Positions 21,454 through 31,359 of a stretch of 64,000 nucleotides of DNA are shown in pieces. The stretch covers positions 2,418,001 through 2,482,000 of the forward strand of contig NC_012968.1 in the NCBI RefSeq assembly GCF_000023705.1. Reading direction: 5' to 3'. The position numbers were made by a program, and so were the translations under genes. Below the pieces are notes generated by a model. It worked only from the letters and a program-made list of their open reading frames with translations. It searched no databases and was not told where the DNA came from. The stretch is from Methylotenera mobilis JLW8 (GTDB lineage Bacteria > Pseudomonadota > Gammaproteobacteria > Burkholderiales > Methylophilaceae). The first letter of the stretch is position 1; each line of letters starts with the position of its first letter.

Positions 21454-21916
21454 GTTACAAACCATTTACCTTTCACTGCTAGTGGCATTTGTATGCGTAC
21501 TATTGCCTTGGTCAGGCAGCGCGCTCAAACTGCGCCCGGATTTTGTACTATTAGTCATCATCTTCTGGATTTTGCGCGCACCTAACAAATGTAACATCGG
21601 CACCGCATGGTTTATCGGCCTATGGGTTGACCTAGCAACCGGTGGCGTTTTTGGCCAATATGCACTGGCTTATACCATCACCACTTTCGTCGCTGTTATC
21701 TACCAGCGTCGCTTGGTGTTATTCAGCAATACACAGCAATTGGTTTATGTGTTGTTATTACTGCTTATTTCACAAGTGACTTTACTCACCGTTAAAATAT
21801 TCTCCGGTAACGATGTATTAGGTTGGACTTATTTCCTACCCAGCCTCACCGGCGTTATCTTGTGGCAGGCCGCCGTTGCGCTTGGCTTAAATACCAGCAG
21901 ACCTTCCCGCAAGTGA
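21440..21916 (+). CDS. mreD: Rod-shape-determining protein MreD
   Basis: Small integral membrane protein (158 residues, about five hydrophobic helices) of the elongasome. The RPDFVLLVIIFWILRAPNK segment and GLWVDLATGGVFGQYAL match the MreD family. Its ATG overlaps mreC by 14 bases, and mrdA starts seven bases after its stop, showing tight coupling. Its molecular role in the complex is less clear than that of MreC. Confidence 0.94.
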   Translation: MHKTKLQTIYLSLLVAFVCVLLPWSGSALKLRPDFVLLVIIFWILRAPNKCNIGTAWFIGLWVDLATGGVFGQYALAYTITTFVAVIYQRRLVLFSNTQQLVYVLLLLLISQVTLLTVKIFSGNDVLGWTYFLPSLTGVILWQAAVALGLNTSRPSRK

Positions 21917-21923
21917 TGTAAGC

Positions 21924-23858
21924 ATGGTTGCTGAACTCAAAAATTATATTCATGAGCAATATTATTTCCGGCTACGCCTAGGGGTGGCCGGCTTAGTTGT
22001 ACTCTGCCTATTTACGCTGCTGGCGTTCCGCTTTTATTATCTGCAGATTCTGCATTACGACCATTACCAAACACTGGCTGAAAACAACCGCATTTCACTA
22101 GTGCCGACCATCCCTAATCGGGGGTTGATTTTAGATAAAAATGGCGTGGTACTGGCGCATAATTTCTTTGTCTACACCTTAGAGATCACACCATCTAAAG
22201 TAAAAAACCTAGACAGCACCATTGCTGAACTGGGGCAGTTGATTGAAGTCAGCTCACAGGATAAAAAGCGCTTTAAGAAATTTAGAGAGCAAAGCCATAG
22301 CTTTGAAAGTGCCCCTATCCGCACCCATCTTAACGAGATTGAAGCTGCCAAGTTCGCAGTAAACCACTACCGCTTCCCCGGCGTTGAGATTAAATCACGC
22401 CTGTTCAGGCACTATCCCCTGGGAAAATTGGGCTCACACATGGTGGGTTATATTGGGCGCATTAACGATAAGGACATCGAAAATCTGAAAAATGATGGTG
22501 TTTACTCCAACTACAAAGGCTCAGACCACATTGGTAAAAGTGGGCTAGAGCAGTTTTATGAACGGCAGCTGCACGGAGTAACCGGATTTCAGCAAGTGGA
22601 GATTGACGCAGACGGGCACGCGGTGCGGGTACTCTCCAGCAACGCACCTATCCCCGGTGACAATCTGATTTTATCGGCAGACAGCAAGCTGCAGGAAATC
22701 GCAGAAACTGCTTTTGGCGAAAGACGCGGCGCATTGGTCGCAATCAACCCCAAAACTGGCGAGGTATTAAGCTATGTCAGCCAGCCTACATTCAACCCCA
22801 ACCTGTTTGTAGACGGCATTGATAGCGAAAACTGGAAACTGCTCAACGAGTCCCTAGATAAACCTTTAATCAACCGACCACTACGCGGCATTTACCCGCC
22901 GGGCTCTACGTTTAAGCCATTTGTGGCGCTAGCCGGGCTAGAAGCAGGCAAACGCACCCCACCATTCTCGATTCAGGATGGTGGATTCTTCACCCTGGCC
23001 GGCAGCAGCCACCGCTATCGCGACTGGAAACCAAGCGGGCACGGCATGGTGGATATGCAAAAAGCCATTACCGTATCCTGTGACACTTTCTTTTACGGGT
23101 TGGCCATGGAACTGGGTATTGAGAGGCTCACTTCTTTTGTCAGCCACTTTGGCTTTGGCAGAAAATCAGACTTAGACATCAAAGGCGAAATTGGTGGCCT
23201 GCTGCCTACACCTGAATGGAAAAAACGTCGCTACAAGCAGCCGTGGTTCCCTGGTGAAACCGTCATTGTGGGTATTGGTCAAGGCTATACTTTGGTCACA
23301 CCGCTACAATTGGCTCAAGCAACGGCTATTCTGGCCAACAATGGGGTGGCGATGAAGCCGCATTTAGTCACTAAAATCCAGAACAGTCTAACCGGCAAGC
23401 AAACGGATGTTCCAACCGTCGTGCAAGACCGCATTGAGCTTAATCCGGAAAATATGGCGATTGTAAAACGTGGCATGGTGGACGTGACCTTGCCAGGCGG
23501 CACCGCGGCAAGCGTGGGTGCAAATGCACCTTACTCCATCGCGGCCAAAACAGGTACCGCACAAGTGATTGGCATCAAGCAAAATGAAAAATACAACGAG
23601 CATGGCATGAATGAGCGCCATCTCGACCATGCCTTGTTTATTGCCTTTGCCCCAGCCGAAGACCCTACCATCGCTGTAGCCGTTATCGTAGAAAATGGCC
23701 GACATGGTGGCTCCACCGCTGGGCCGATTGCAAGAAAAGTCATGGATTATTATTTACTAGGGAAAACACCAGCCATTGAGCCCTCGGCAGTAGCTGCTCC
23801 TGTGCCTGCAGGCGCCACGGGCACGGCAACCATCCCTGAGGAAGAGCCACATGATTAG
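21924..23858 (+). CDS. mrdA: Penicillin-binding protein 2 (elongation transpeptidase)
   Basis: Class B PBP that crosslinks peptidoglycan during lateral wall growth as the partner of RodA. An N-terminal anchor helix (~residues 18-38) is followed by the pedestal domain (NRGLILDKNGVVLAHN) and the transpeptidase domain. The active-site serine lies in PPGSTFKPF (~328), the SxN-position motif in SCDTF and the KTG in AAKTGTAQ (~541). The 644-residue length fits PBP2. rodA begins eight bases before its stop. The C-terminus carries a short Pro/Ala-rich tail. Confidence 0.97.
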   Translation: MVAELKNYIHEQYYFRLRLGVAGLVVLCLFTLLAFRFYYLQILHYDHYQTLAENNRISLVPTIPNRGLILDKNGVVLAHNFFVYTLEITPSKVKNLDSTIAELGQLIEVSSQDKKRFKKFREQSHSFESAPIRTHLNEIEAAKFAVNHYRFPGVEIKSRLFRHYPLGKLGSHMVGYIGRINDKDIENLKNDGVYSNYKGSDHIGKSGLEQFYERQLHGVTGFQQVEIDADGHAVRVLSSNAPIPGDNLILSADSKLQEIAETAFGERRGALVAINPKTGEVLSYVSQPTFNPNLFVDGIDSENWKLLNESLDKPLINRPLRGIYPPGSTFKPFVALAGLEAGKRTPPFSIQDGGFFTLAGSSHRYRDWKPSGHGMVDMQKAITVSCDTFFYGLAMELGIERLTSFVSHFGFGRKSDLDIKGEIGGLLPTPEWKKRRYKQPWFPGETVIVGIGQGYTLVTPLQLAQATAILANNGVAMKPHLVTKIQNSLTGKQTDVPTVVQDRIELNPENMAIVKRGMVDVTLPGGTAASVGANAPYSIAAKTGTAQVIGIKQNEKYNEHGMNERHLDHALFIAFAPAEDPTIAVAVIVENGRHGGSTAGPIARKVMDYYLLGKTPAIEPSAVAAPVPAGATGTATIPEEEPHD

Positions 23859-24945
23859 CAAATTATTTCAATTCTTATTCAAGCACTTAGATTCATTTCT
23901 CATGGCTTGTCTATTTTTTGCATTGCTATTAAGCCTGTTCGTTCTGTATAGCGCTTCTGGCCAAGACTTTTCGCGTATCTACGCACAAGGCATCAACGTG
24001 TTAGCAGCACTGGGCGTGATGTGGTTAGCTGCCAATATTTCACCGCTTAACTTGGAGCGTGCAGCGCGGCCACTGTATATCCTCGGCCTATTGCTGTTGA
24101 TTGCCGTGGCACTCTTCGGCACCATTAGTCACGGCGCGCGCAGATGGTTAAACCTAGGCTTTATGCAAATACAGCCATCAGAACTGATGCGGATTGCAGT
24201 ACCGATGATGCTCGCCTGGTATTTTGCCAGCAGAGAGGGGAAGTCCAGCGCTAGTAACTTTGTCATTGGCAGCTTATTACTCGCTTTTCCTGTAGCACTG
24301 ATTATGAAACAGCCAGACTTAGGCACATCATTATTAATCGCATCCTCAGGTTTCTATGTGTTATTTCTTGCCGGCTTAAGCTGGCGCTTTTTATTAGTCG
24401 CATCAGCCTCATTACTGGCATTAATGCCGGTATTTTGGTCGTTATTGCATGACTACCAAAGAAAGCGCATTGAAATATTGTTCGACCCCACCCAAGATCC
24501 ACTAGGCGCGGGCTACCATACGATACAGGCCATTATCGCCATCGGCTCCGGCGGCAGCGCAGGCAAAGGCTGGCTCAATGGCACCCAAACACAGCTAGAC
24601 TTTTTACCTGAGCGCACCACCGATTTTATTTTTGCAGTATTCAGCGAAGAATTCGGCTTCTTGGGCAATATGTTACTGCTCGCTTTATTTAGCCTGATTA
24701 TTGCGCGTGGCCTGGTGATTGCCTCGCAGGCGCAAAACACGTTTTCAAGATTGTTAGCGGGCAGTATCACGCTGAATTTTTTCTCGTACGCATTCGTCAA
24801 CATGGGCATGGTAAGCGGCATTTTGCCCGTGGTTGGTGTACCATTACCCCTCATTAGCTACGGCGGCACCTCACTGGTGACACTGTATCTGGGGTTTGGT
24901 ATTTTGATGAGTATACACTCCCATAAAAAACTCGTTGCAACCTAG
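23851..24945 (+). CDS. rodA: Peptidoglycan polymerase RodA
   Basis: SEDS-family glycosyltransferase that polymerises lipid II during cell elongation with PBP2. It has 364 residues and about ten hydrophobic helices. Family motifs are GARRWLNLGFMQIQPSE, the extracellular loop GTQTQLDFLPERTTDFIF, and VVGVPLPLISYGGTS near the C-terminus. The ATG overlaps mrdA by eight bases. rlpA follows after 26 bases with its own strong ribosome site. Confidence 0.97.
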   Translation: MISKLFQFLFKHLDSFLMACLFFALLLSLFVLYSASGQDFSRIYAQGINVLAALGVMWLAANISPLNLERAARPLYILGLLLLIAVALFGTISHGARRWLNLGFMQIQPSELMRIAVPMMLAWYFASREGKSSASNFVIGSLLLAFPVALIMKQPDLGTSLLIASSGFYVLFLAGLSWRFLLVASASLLALMPVFWSLLHDYQRKRIEILFDPTQDPLGAGYHTIQAIIAIGSGGSAGKGWLNGTQTQLDFLPERTTDFIFAVFSEEFGFLGNMLLLALFSLIIARGLVIASQAQNTFSRLLAGSITLNFFSYAFVNMGMVSGILPVVGVPLPLISYGGTSLVTLYLGFGILMSIHSHKKLVAT

Positions 24946-24971
24946 TAAGCTGCAGCACTGAGGAGACATTC

Positions 24972-25934
24972 ATGGCTACTTTCCAAAAGAGCTTTATCAT
25001 CTTATGCATGGCATTACTGACCGCCTGCGCTGGCACCAGCACCAAGCCAGAGTCTAGCAACACTAAAAGCAAACCATCCAATAGTGCCAGCGGAAAAGGC
25101 GGCGGCTATTATCTGGATGACGGCCCTGGTGACAGCTCCGGCATTGATTTTGACAGCATCCCGGATGCACAGCTTAAAACCGAAAAACCTTTGGTCAGCA
25201 GTAATAAGCCGTATCAGGCTTTAGGGAAAAAATACGTGCCAATGACCAGCTACGCGCCTTACAGCAAACAGGGTGTCGCCTCCTGGTATGGCAAACGCTA
25301 CCACGGCCGCAAAACCTCTAGCGGCGAAGTGTACGATATGTACGGCATGTCCGCCGCACACACCACCTTACCGATTCCTAGCTTTGCTAAGGTCGTCAAC
25401 CCAGCCAATGGCAAAGCTGTGATTGTGCGCGTGAATGACCGTGGCCCATTCAAGAGTGATCGATTAATTGATTTATCCTACGCAGCCGCCCACAAATTAG
25501 GCCTAGTGGCTAACGGCAGCGGTACGGTGGAAGTCACCGCGATTGACACCAGCCCAGAAGCATTAAAAAACACGGCAAACATTACTGTAGCCAAAGCGGA
25601 ACTAACCAATATCAACAAAACTCCAACCCCGGAGCCAATTAACGTAAGCAGTACAGCCAAGCCGTTAGTTTCAGAATCAAGCACCAGCAACGAAGTACGC
25701 ACGCCTAGCTACTATGTGCAAGCCGGCGCTTTTAAGAATGAGGCTAATGGCGAGCTGCTACAAAAGAAAATTCTTGACCTCGACCTTGCAGGCGATGTGG
25801 CCGTAACTAGCGTGTATAATAATGGTTTACATCGCGTTAGATTAGGCCCTTTCGTCAATAGGAAAGAGGCTGACCTTCATGCAAACAAAGTACGTAATCA
25901 ACTCAACATTTCCGCAATTGTTACCAATCAGTAA
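24972..25934 (+). CDS. rlpA: Septal-ring lytic transglycosylase RlpA family lipoprotein
   Basis: Outer-membrane lipoprotein that binds and in some species cleaves denuded peptidoglycan. The signal peptide ends in the lipobox LLTAC (Cys ~19). A low-complexity Ser/Lys linker is followed by the double-psi beta-barrel (GVASWYGKRYHGRKTSSGE to RVNDRGPFKSDRLIDLSYAAA, ~105-185). A C-terminal SPOR domain (~245-320, SYYVQAGAFKNEAN and HRVRLGPF) binds septal glycans. GAGGAGA precedes the ATG. The mrdA-rodA-rlpA-dacC order matches that of enterobacteria. Confidence 0.95.
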   Translation: MATFQKSFIILCMALLTACAGTSTKPESSNTKSKPSNSASGKGGGYYLDDGPGDSSGIDFDSIPDAQLKTEKPLVSSNKPYQALGKKYVPMTSYAPYSKQGVASWYGKRYHGRKTSSGEVYDMYGMSAAHTTLPIPSFAKVVNPANGKAVIVRVNDRGPFKSDRLIDLSYAAAHKLGLVANGSGTVEVTAIDTSPEALKNTANITVAKAELTNINKTPTPEPINVSSTAKPLVSESSTSNEVRTPSYYVQAGAFKNEANGELLQKKILDLDLAGDVAVTSVYNNGLHRVRLGPFVNRKEADLHANKVRNQLNISAIVTNQ

Positions 25935-25953
25935 AGCTACACTTTAGAATCTC

Positions 25954-27132
25954 ATGCATATCATCAAAACAAACGTTTTCACTCGCATTATCAGCGCAAC
26001 TACACTAGCAATCAGCCTAGTTGCCACCTCTTTCACCAACTTGGCACATGCCGGTGCCGCGCAAATCGCACCGCCACCTAGCCTAGCGGTGAAAGCCTAT
26101 TTACTTAAAGATTTTAACAACGGCTATGTGATTGCGCAAAACAATGCCAGCATGCGCGTGGAGCCTGCGTCTCTCACTAAAATCATGACCGCTTATCTTG
26201 CATTTAAAGCCGTGAAAAATGGCCACTTGCAACTGAACCAAACCCTGCCGGTGAGCGAGCATGCCTGGAAAACCGAAGGTTCAAAAATGTTTATTGAACC
26301 AAACAAACCAGCCACGGTGGATGAGTTGCTACACGGCATGATTATCGTGTCTGGCAACGATGCGTCGATTACGCTGGCCGAAGGCATTGCCAGTTCTGAG
26401 CCACTATTTGCACAAATGATGAACAAAGAAGCAGAACGCCTAGGCATGAAGAATACCCACTACATGAACGCTACCGGCTTGCCAGACCCACAGCACTACA
26501 CTACCGCTGAAGATTTAGCGACCTTGGCGATGGCACTGATTCGCGACTTCCCAGAAGAATATAAACGCTTATATTCAGTAAAGGAATATGCTTACAACAA
26601 CATCAAGCAGCCTAACCGTAACCGCCTGTTATGGCTGGACCCGAATGTAGACGGCATGAAAACCGGCCATACTGAATCTGCAGGTTATTGCTTGATTTCA
26701 ACCGCAAAACGCGACAACACGCGCTATATCTCTGTGATATTGGGCGCACCGACCGATACTGCACGCGCTACCGAGAGCCAAAAATTATTGAACTACGGTT
26801 TCCAATTCTTTGACTCTGCTTTGGTATACAAACAAAACAAACCGGTGAGCAAGCTTAAAGTGTGGAAAGGTGAAGTCAATGAAATCAACTCCACCACCGC
26901 GAATGACCTGTACCTGACCCTGCCTAAAGGTGAATACGCCAATGTAAAGGCAATTGCTTCAAGTACTCAGCCACTAATCGCCCCGATCAAAAAAGGTCAG
27001 GTGATTGGGCAAGTTAAATTTGTACTCAATGGCAAAACCATTAGCGAGCGCGCATTGGTGGCGGACAGATCCGTTGCGACTGCTGGCTTATTCGGCCGCG
27101 CTTGGGACTCTATTAAACTACTGATGCAATAA
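25954..27132 (+). CDS. dacC: Serine-type D-Ala-D-Ala carboxypeptidase (PBP5/6 family)
   Basis: Low-molecular-weight PBP that trims the terminal D-alanine from peptidoglycan stem peptides. A signal peptide ends near residue 33 (NLAHAGA). The active-site SLTK is at ~73, SGN at ~133 and KTG at ~236 in DGMKTGHTESAGYC. The C-terminal beta-rich domain and a final amphipathic helix (LFGRAWDSIKLLMQ) fit membrane association. It is 392 residues long. The paralogue name (dacA or dacC) cannot be settled from sequence alone. Confidence 0.95.
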   Translation: MHIIKTNVFTRIISATTLAISLVATSFTNLAHAGAAQIAPPPSLAVKAYLLKDFNNGYVIAQNNASMRVEPASLTKIMTAYLAFKAVKNGHLQLNQTLPVSEHAWKTEGSKMFIEPNKPATVDELLHGMIIVSGNDASITLAEGIASSEPLFAQMMNKEAERLGMKNTHYMNATGLPDPQHYTTAEDLATLAMALIRDFPEEYKRLYSVKEYAYNNIKQPNRNRLLWLDPNVDGMKTGHTESAGYCLISTAKRDNTRYISVILGAPTDTARATESQKLLNYGFQFFDSALVYKQNKPVSKLKVWKGEVNEINSTTANDLYLTLPKGEYANVKAIASSTQPLIAPIKKGQVIGQVKFVLNGKTISERALVADRSVATAGLFGRAWDSIKLLMQ

Positions 27133-27143
27133 GTGTGATCACG

Positions 27144-27425
27144 ATGACCGATATTGACCCACAAACCACACCGCCACTTATCGAGTTTCCATGCAACTTC
27201 CCCATCAAAGTGATGGGGGAAACGCAAGACATATTCACGACGACGATTATTGGCCTGATTCAAACCATCGTGCCTAGCTTTAGTGCTGAGCAGGTGGAAA
27301 TGCGAGCGAGCAGCAATGGCAAATACATCAGCCTGACCTGTTCGGTGGATGTGGACTCACAAGCACAGCTTGATGATGTTTATCGCTTATTAACAGCGCA
27401 TCCTTTAGTGAAATATACGCTTTAA
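27144..27425 (+). CDS. DUF493 / YbeD family protein
   Basis: Small ACT-like-fold protein of about 93 residues with no established function. IEFPCNFPIKVMG near the start and the C-terminal LLTAHPLVKYTL ending are typical of the YbeD family. It sits between the DD-carboxypeptidase and lipB, exactly as ybeD does in Escherichia coli, and this conserved position is the main clue to its role. A GTG at 27135 could add three residues. I chose the ATG. Confidence 0.9.
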   Translation: MTDIDPQTTPPLIEFPCNFPIKVMGETQDIFTTTIIGLIQTIVPSFSAEQVEMRASSNGKYISLTCSVDVDSQAQLDDVYRLLTAHPLVKYTL

Positions 27426-27443
27426 GATGCGCATCAGCTTGTG

Positions 27444-28094
27444 ATGCTAACCAATATTATTGTTAGAAATCTAGGCATCACCTCATTTGAAGCCACTTGT
27501 GAGGCGATGCAGCAGTTCACCGCAGCACGCACGCCTGAGTCCGCAGATGAGATATGGCTCACCGAGCATACGCCGGTTTACACGCTTGGGCTTAACCGCA
27601 AACAGGTTGCACCGCCATCGCGCCATGATATCGCCGTAGTAAATACAGATCGCGGTGGCAAAATCACCTATCATGGGCCAGGCCAAGTCATCATTTACGT
27701 ATTGTTAGACTTATCCAAACGCCATCTTAATATACGCAGTTTGGTCAGCCTGCTGGAGCAGACAGTGATAGAATTACTTGCGCAATATCAGGTAAGCGCA
27801 GTAGCAAAAGCGGATGCACCGGGTGTGTATGTAAGTGTAGGCAACACGCAAGAGGCAAAAATTGCCTCATTAGGCTTACGAGTAAAGAACAACTGCTGCT
27901 ATCACGGCCTCAGCCTGAATATAGACATGGATTTAAGCCCATTTAGCGCGATTGACCCCTGTGGCTACAAAGGGCTGGCAGTGACACAAACCAAAGACCT
28001 CGGCATTGATGCCAATATACAAACCATTGGTGAGCAACTTGTAACCATGCTTGCCAGCAAACTAGAGCATTTGCATGACGAACCTACCTCCTAA
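27444..28094 (+). CDS. lipB: Octanoyltransferase
   Basis: Transfers octanoate from acyl-carrier protein to lipoyl domains of the pyruvate and 2-oxoglutarate dehydrogenase complexes and the glycine cleavage H protein. [12 protein letters not shown] is the signature. The catalytic lysine lies in KIASLGLRV and the cysteine in IDPCGYKGL. The frame begins GTG-ATG at 27441, and I use the ATG, giving 216 residues. lipA overlaps its end by 20 bases, so lipB and lipA are translationally coupled. Confidence 0.96.
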   Translation: MLTNIIVRNLGITSFEATCEAMQQFTAARTPESADEIWLTEHTPVYTLGLNRKQVAPPSRHDIAVVNTDRGGKITYHGPGQVIIYVLLDLSKRHLNIRSLVSLLEQTVIELLAQYQVSAVAKADAPGVYVSVGNTQEAKIASLGLRVKNNCCYHGLSLNIDMDLSPFSAIDPCGYKGLAVTQTKDLGIDANIQTIGEQLVTMLASKLEHLHDEPTS

Positions 28095-29037
28095 CAGAGC
28101 ACCTAAAGTGGCTGGCGTGAAAGAAATCGACGCAGCCAAAACCTCGCGCATCCCGATTAAAATTATTCCGCAGCCAGTGCAGCGCAAGCCAGACTGGATA
28201 CGCATGAAGGTGCCTGATGGCGAGCGCTATCAGGAAATTAAACGTGTACTACGTGAAAACAACCTGCATACTGTATGCGAAGAAGCCAGCTGTCCTAATA
28301 TCGGCGAATGCTTTAGCGGCGGCACGGCCACCTTTATGATTTTGGGTGACATTTGCACACGCCGTTGCCCATTCTGCGATGTAGCGCACGGCAAACCGCT
28401 GCCACCAGACCCCAATGAACCGGAAAATCTTGCAAGAACCATTGCGCAGATGCGCTTAAACTATGTAGTCATTACCAGTGTAGACCGTGACGACCTACTG
28501 GATGGTGGCGCTCAGCATTTTGTTGACTGCATTCAAGCGGTACGCAAGCACTCACCCAATATCCGCATTGAAATTTTAGTGCCGGACTTCCGTGGCCGCC
28601 TAGATGTTGCAATGGAAATTCTGCGTAAAGCCCCGCCTGATGTGATGAACCATAATCTGGAAACCATCCCTAGGCTGTATAAACAGGCAAGACCAGGCTC
28701 GGACTACCAAAATTCGTTAAACCTATTAAAAGTGTTTGGTGAAATGTACCCGCATGTGCCGACTAAATCCGGCCTGATGTTAGGCCTAGGCGAGACGGAC
28801 GAAGAAATTTTAGCGGTGATGCAGGATTTGCGCGCGCACAATGTCAGCATGCTGACATTGGGGCAGTATCTGCAGCCTAGCGTGCACCATTTACCGGTGA
28901 TGCGCTACGTAGAACCACAAACTTTTGAAACTTTAAAACAAAAAGCTGACATGATGGGCTTTAATAATACCGCCAGTGGCCCCATGGTAAGAAGTAGCTA
29001 TCATGCTGACGCACAAGCCCATCAAGTGATCACTTAA
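28075..29037 (+). CDS. lipA: Lipoyl synthase
   Basis: Radical-SAM enzyme that inserts two sulfurs into protein-bound octanoate. Two cluster motifs are visible: [12 protein letters not shown] (auxiliary cluster) and [13 protein letters not shown] (radical-SAM CxxxCxxC). The C-terminal RSSYHADAQ contains the conserved serine that ligates the auxiliary cluster. The length is 320 residues. It ends the conserved elongation/lipoate block, and gshA follows 65 bases later with its own ribosome site. Confidence 0.98.
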   Translation: MTNLPPNRAPKVAGVKEIDAAKTSRIPIKIIPQPVQRKPDWIRMKVPDGERYQEIKRVLRENNLHTVCEEASCPNIGECFSGGTATFMILGDICTRRCPFCDVAHGKPLPPDPNEPENLARTIAQMRLNYVVITSVDRDDLLDGGAQHFVDCIQAVRKHSPNIRIEILVPDFRGRLDVAMEILRKAPPDVMNHNLETIPRLYKQARPGSDYQNSLNLLKVFGEMYPHVPTKSGLMLGLGETDEEILAVMQDLRAHNVSMLTLGQYLQPSVHHLPVMRYVEPQTFETLKQKADMMGFNNTASGPMVRSSYHADAQAHQVIT

Positions 29038-29102
29038 CGATGGAGCCCCGCTGCCAGCAATGACCTCTAACTAACTGCGTTAAAGTTTTAAAAAAGGAAA
29101 AT

Positions 29103-30413
29103 ATGGTTCCGCATCTAACAACAGCACTTAATGGCCCACTGTTATCTCTAGAAAAAAGCATGCTAAACGCCATGCCGAAAATTGAGCATTGGTTTCGCAC
29201 ACAATGGTTAGATCATGCGGCACCATTTTACGCCTCGGTTGATTTACGTAACGCTGGTTTTAAATTAGCCCCGGTTGATACCAATTTGTTTCCTGGCGGC
29301 TTTAACAACCTGAATCCGGATTTCTTACATTTAAGCGTGCAGGCCGCGATGGTAGCTGTAGAGAAAATCTGTCCAGAAGCCAGCCGCTTACTCATCATTC
29401 CGGAAAACCACACCCGCAACACCTATTATTTACGCAACGTAGTGGAGCTAGCCAATATCTTAAAACAGGCTGGCATGGATGTAAGAATCGGTTCTATCTC
29501 TCCAGAGATTACCGAGCCCACCGTGCTGGAAACACATGACGGCCAGCCATTACTGCTAGAGCCTGTGGTGCGCGAAGGCAATCGCCTCAAACTGGCGGCA
29601 GCTAAAATAGGTGACACGCAACTAAGTGAGTTTGATAGCTGTGCTGTTCTGCTCAACAACGATTTATCTGGTGGCATTCCAGACATCTTGCAAAACTTAG
29701 AGCAAAACCTAATCCCGCCATTATATGCAGGTTGGAGCACGCGCAGAAAATCACAACATTTTGATGCCTACAATAGCGTGGCACGTGAGTTTTCAGAGCT
29801 ACTGGGCATAGATGAATGGTTGTTGAATCCATACTTTGAAACCTGCGGTGAAATTGACTTTAACGCCAGAACAGGTGAAGACTGCTTGGCGGCTAAAGTG
29901 GAGTCATTGCTTGAAAAAATTAAAATCAAATACGCAGAATATGGCGTGACGCAAGAGCCGTTTGTGATCGTAAAAGCCAATGCCGGCACCTATGGCATGG
30001 GCATTATGACCGTAAAATCACCAGATGATGTACGCGGACTCAATCGCAAAGCACGCAACAAGATGTCCGTGATTAAAGAGGGGCTGGAAGTCACCGAAGT
30101 GATTATCCAAGAGGGCGTTTACACTTTTGAGAGCATCAATGATGCGGTAGCAGAGCCAGTGGTCTATATGATGGACCACTACGTGATAGGCGGCTTTTAC
30201 CGCGTGCACACGGGGCGAGGCATAGACGAAAACCTGAATGCGCCTGGCTCACATTTTGTACCGCTAGCATTTGAAAAACCCTGTACCTTGCCCGACTGCG
30301 CAGGCTCACCGGACGCCACGCCTAATCGTTTTTATGCCTATGGCGTGGTAGCGCGTCTGGCGTTATTAGCCGCGGCCATCGAGTTGCAAGAGCAAGACCC
30401 TCTCAACCAATAA
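29103..30413 (+). CDS. gshA: Glutamate-cysteine ligase (Acidithiobacillus-type)
   Basis: Forms gamma-glutamylcysteine, the first step of glutathione synthesis. The sequence belongs to the proteobacterial GshA family known from Acidithiobacillus and many betaproteobacteria, not to the Escherichia coli type. Clues are ASVDLRNAGFKLAPVDTNLF, PGGFNNL, IIPENHTRNTYYLRN, FVIVKANAGTYGMGI and FYRVHTGRG. It is 436 residues long. AAAAAGGAAAA precedes the ATG. gshB follows after ten bases, supporting the assignment. Confidence 0.94.
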   Translation: MVPHLTTALNGPLLSLEKSMLNAMPKIEHWFRTQWLDHAAPFYASVDLRNAGFKLAPVDTNLFPGGFNNLNPDFLHLSVQAAMVAVEKICPEASRLLIIPENHTRNTYYLRNVVELANILKQAGMDVRIGSISPEITEPTVLETHDGQPLLLEPVVREGNRLKLAAAKIGDTQLSEFDSCAVLLNNDLSGGIPDILQNLEQNLIPPLYAGWSTRRKSQHFDAYNSVAREFSELLGIDEWLLNPYFETCGEIDFNARTGEDCLAAKVESLLEKIKIKYAEYGVTQEPFVIVKANAGTYGMGIMTVKSPDDVRGLNRKARNKMSVIKEGLEVTEVIIQEGVYTFESINDAVAEPVVYMMDHYVIGGFYRVHTGRGIDENLNAPGSHFVPLAFEKPCTLPDCAGSPDATPNRFYAYGVVARLALLAAAIELQEQDPLNQ

Positions 30414-30423
30414 AGCCAGCGCT

Positions 30424-31359
30424 ATGAAACTCGTCTTTATTCTAGACCCACTCGCAAGTCTTAAGAGCTACAAAGATACCAGCCTTGCCATTATGCGTGA
30501 GGCCAGTCAACGTGGTCATGAGCTGTATGTGTGCATGCAGCATGACTTGTTCCTACGTGGTGCACAGGCCAGAATTAACGTGCAGCAGTTTAACTTTGCC
30601 GGAGAAAGTTATGTCACGGCAGAAAAAGTAGAGTGTGCGCCTAGCGCGTTTGACGCCATTATCATGCGTAAAGACCCGCCGTTTGATAACGAATATCTTT
30701 ACAGCACCTATCTACTTGAAATAGCAGCGCAACAAGGTGCGCAGGTATTTAACAACCCAAGTGCGATTCGTGGCTGGAATGAGAAGCTCTCAGTAACACG
30801 TTTTCCACAATTTGCACCGGAGTTTCTAGTCACGGCTAACCAAGCCTTGATTCGTGAGTTTCTCCACACGCATACTGACATTGTAGTGAAACCCTTAGAT
30901 GGCATGGGTGGTAGCAGTATTTTCCGCCTAACATTGCAAGACCCTAACATCAGCGTGATACTGGAAACCATTACTCAGTTCGGCACACAAACCGTGATGG
31001 CGCAACGTTATCTACCTGCCATTGTGCAAGGCGATAAGCGCATTATTGTGATTGATGGTGAACCATTACCTTATGCCCTGGCACGAATCCCGATGGCAGG
31101 GGAGACGCGCGGTAATTTGGCTGCAGGCGGCACTGGTGTTGCACAACCGCTGACTGAGCGTGATCGTGAAATTGCGACCACCGTTGGGCAAGTGCTAAAA
31201 CAAACCGGCTTGTTCTTGGTCGGTTTGGACGTGATTGGCGAGCACCTTACCGAAATCAACGTCACCAGCCCCACCGGCATGGTAGAAATTGCCAAACAAA
31301 CCGACTGCAATCCTGCCGCTATGTTTATTGACGCTCTAGAGCAACGACAGCTCAAATAA
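30424..31359 (+). CDS. gshB: Glutathione synthetase
   Basis: ATP-grasp enzyme adding glycine to gamma-glutamylcysteine. The protein opens MKLVFILDPLASLKSYKDTS, typical of prokaryotic GshB. RKDPPFDNEY, VVKPLDGMGGSSIF (glycine-rich ATP loop) and EINVTSPTGMVEI complete the family signature. The length is 311 residues. The next gene begins at the base after its stop (TAA-ATG), implying one transcript that continues into the flavin-transferase trio. Confidence 0.97.
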   Translation: MKLVFILDPLASLKSYKDTSLAIMREASQRGHELYVCMQHDLFLRGAQARINVQQFNFAGESYVTAEKVECAPSAFDAIIMRKDPPFDNEYLYSTYLLEIAAQQGAQVFNNPSAIRGWNEKLSVTRFPQFAPEFLVTANQALIREFLHTHTDIVVKPLDGMGGSSIFRLTLQDPNISVILETITQFGTQTVMAQRYLPAIVQGDKRIIVIDGEPLPYALARIPMAGETRGNLAAGGTGVAQPLTERDREIATTVGQVLKQTGLFLVGLDVIGEHLTEINVTSPTGMVEIAKQTDCNPAAMFIDALEQRQLK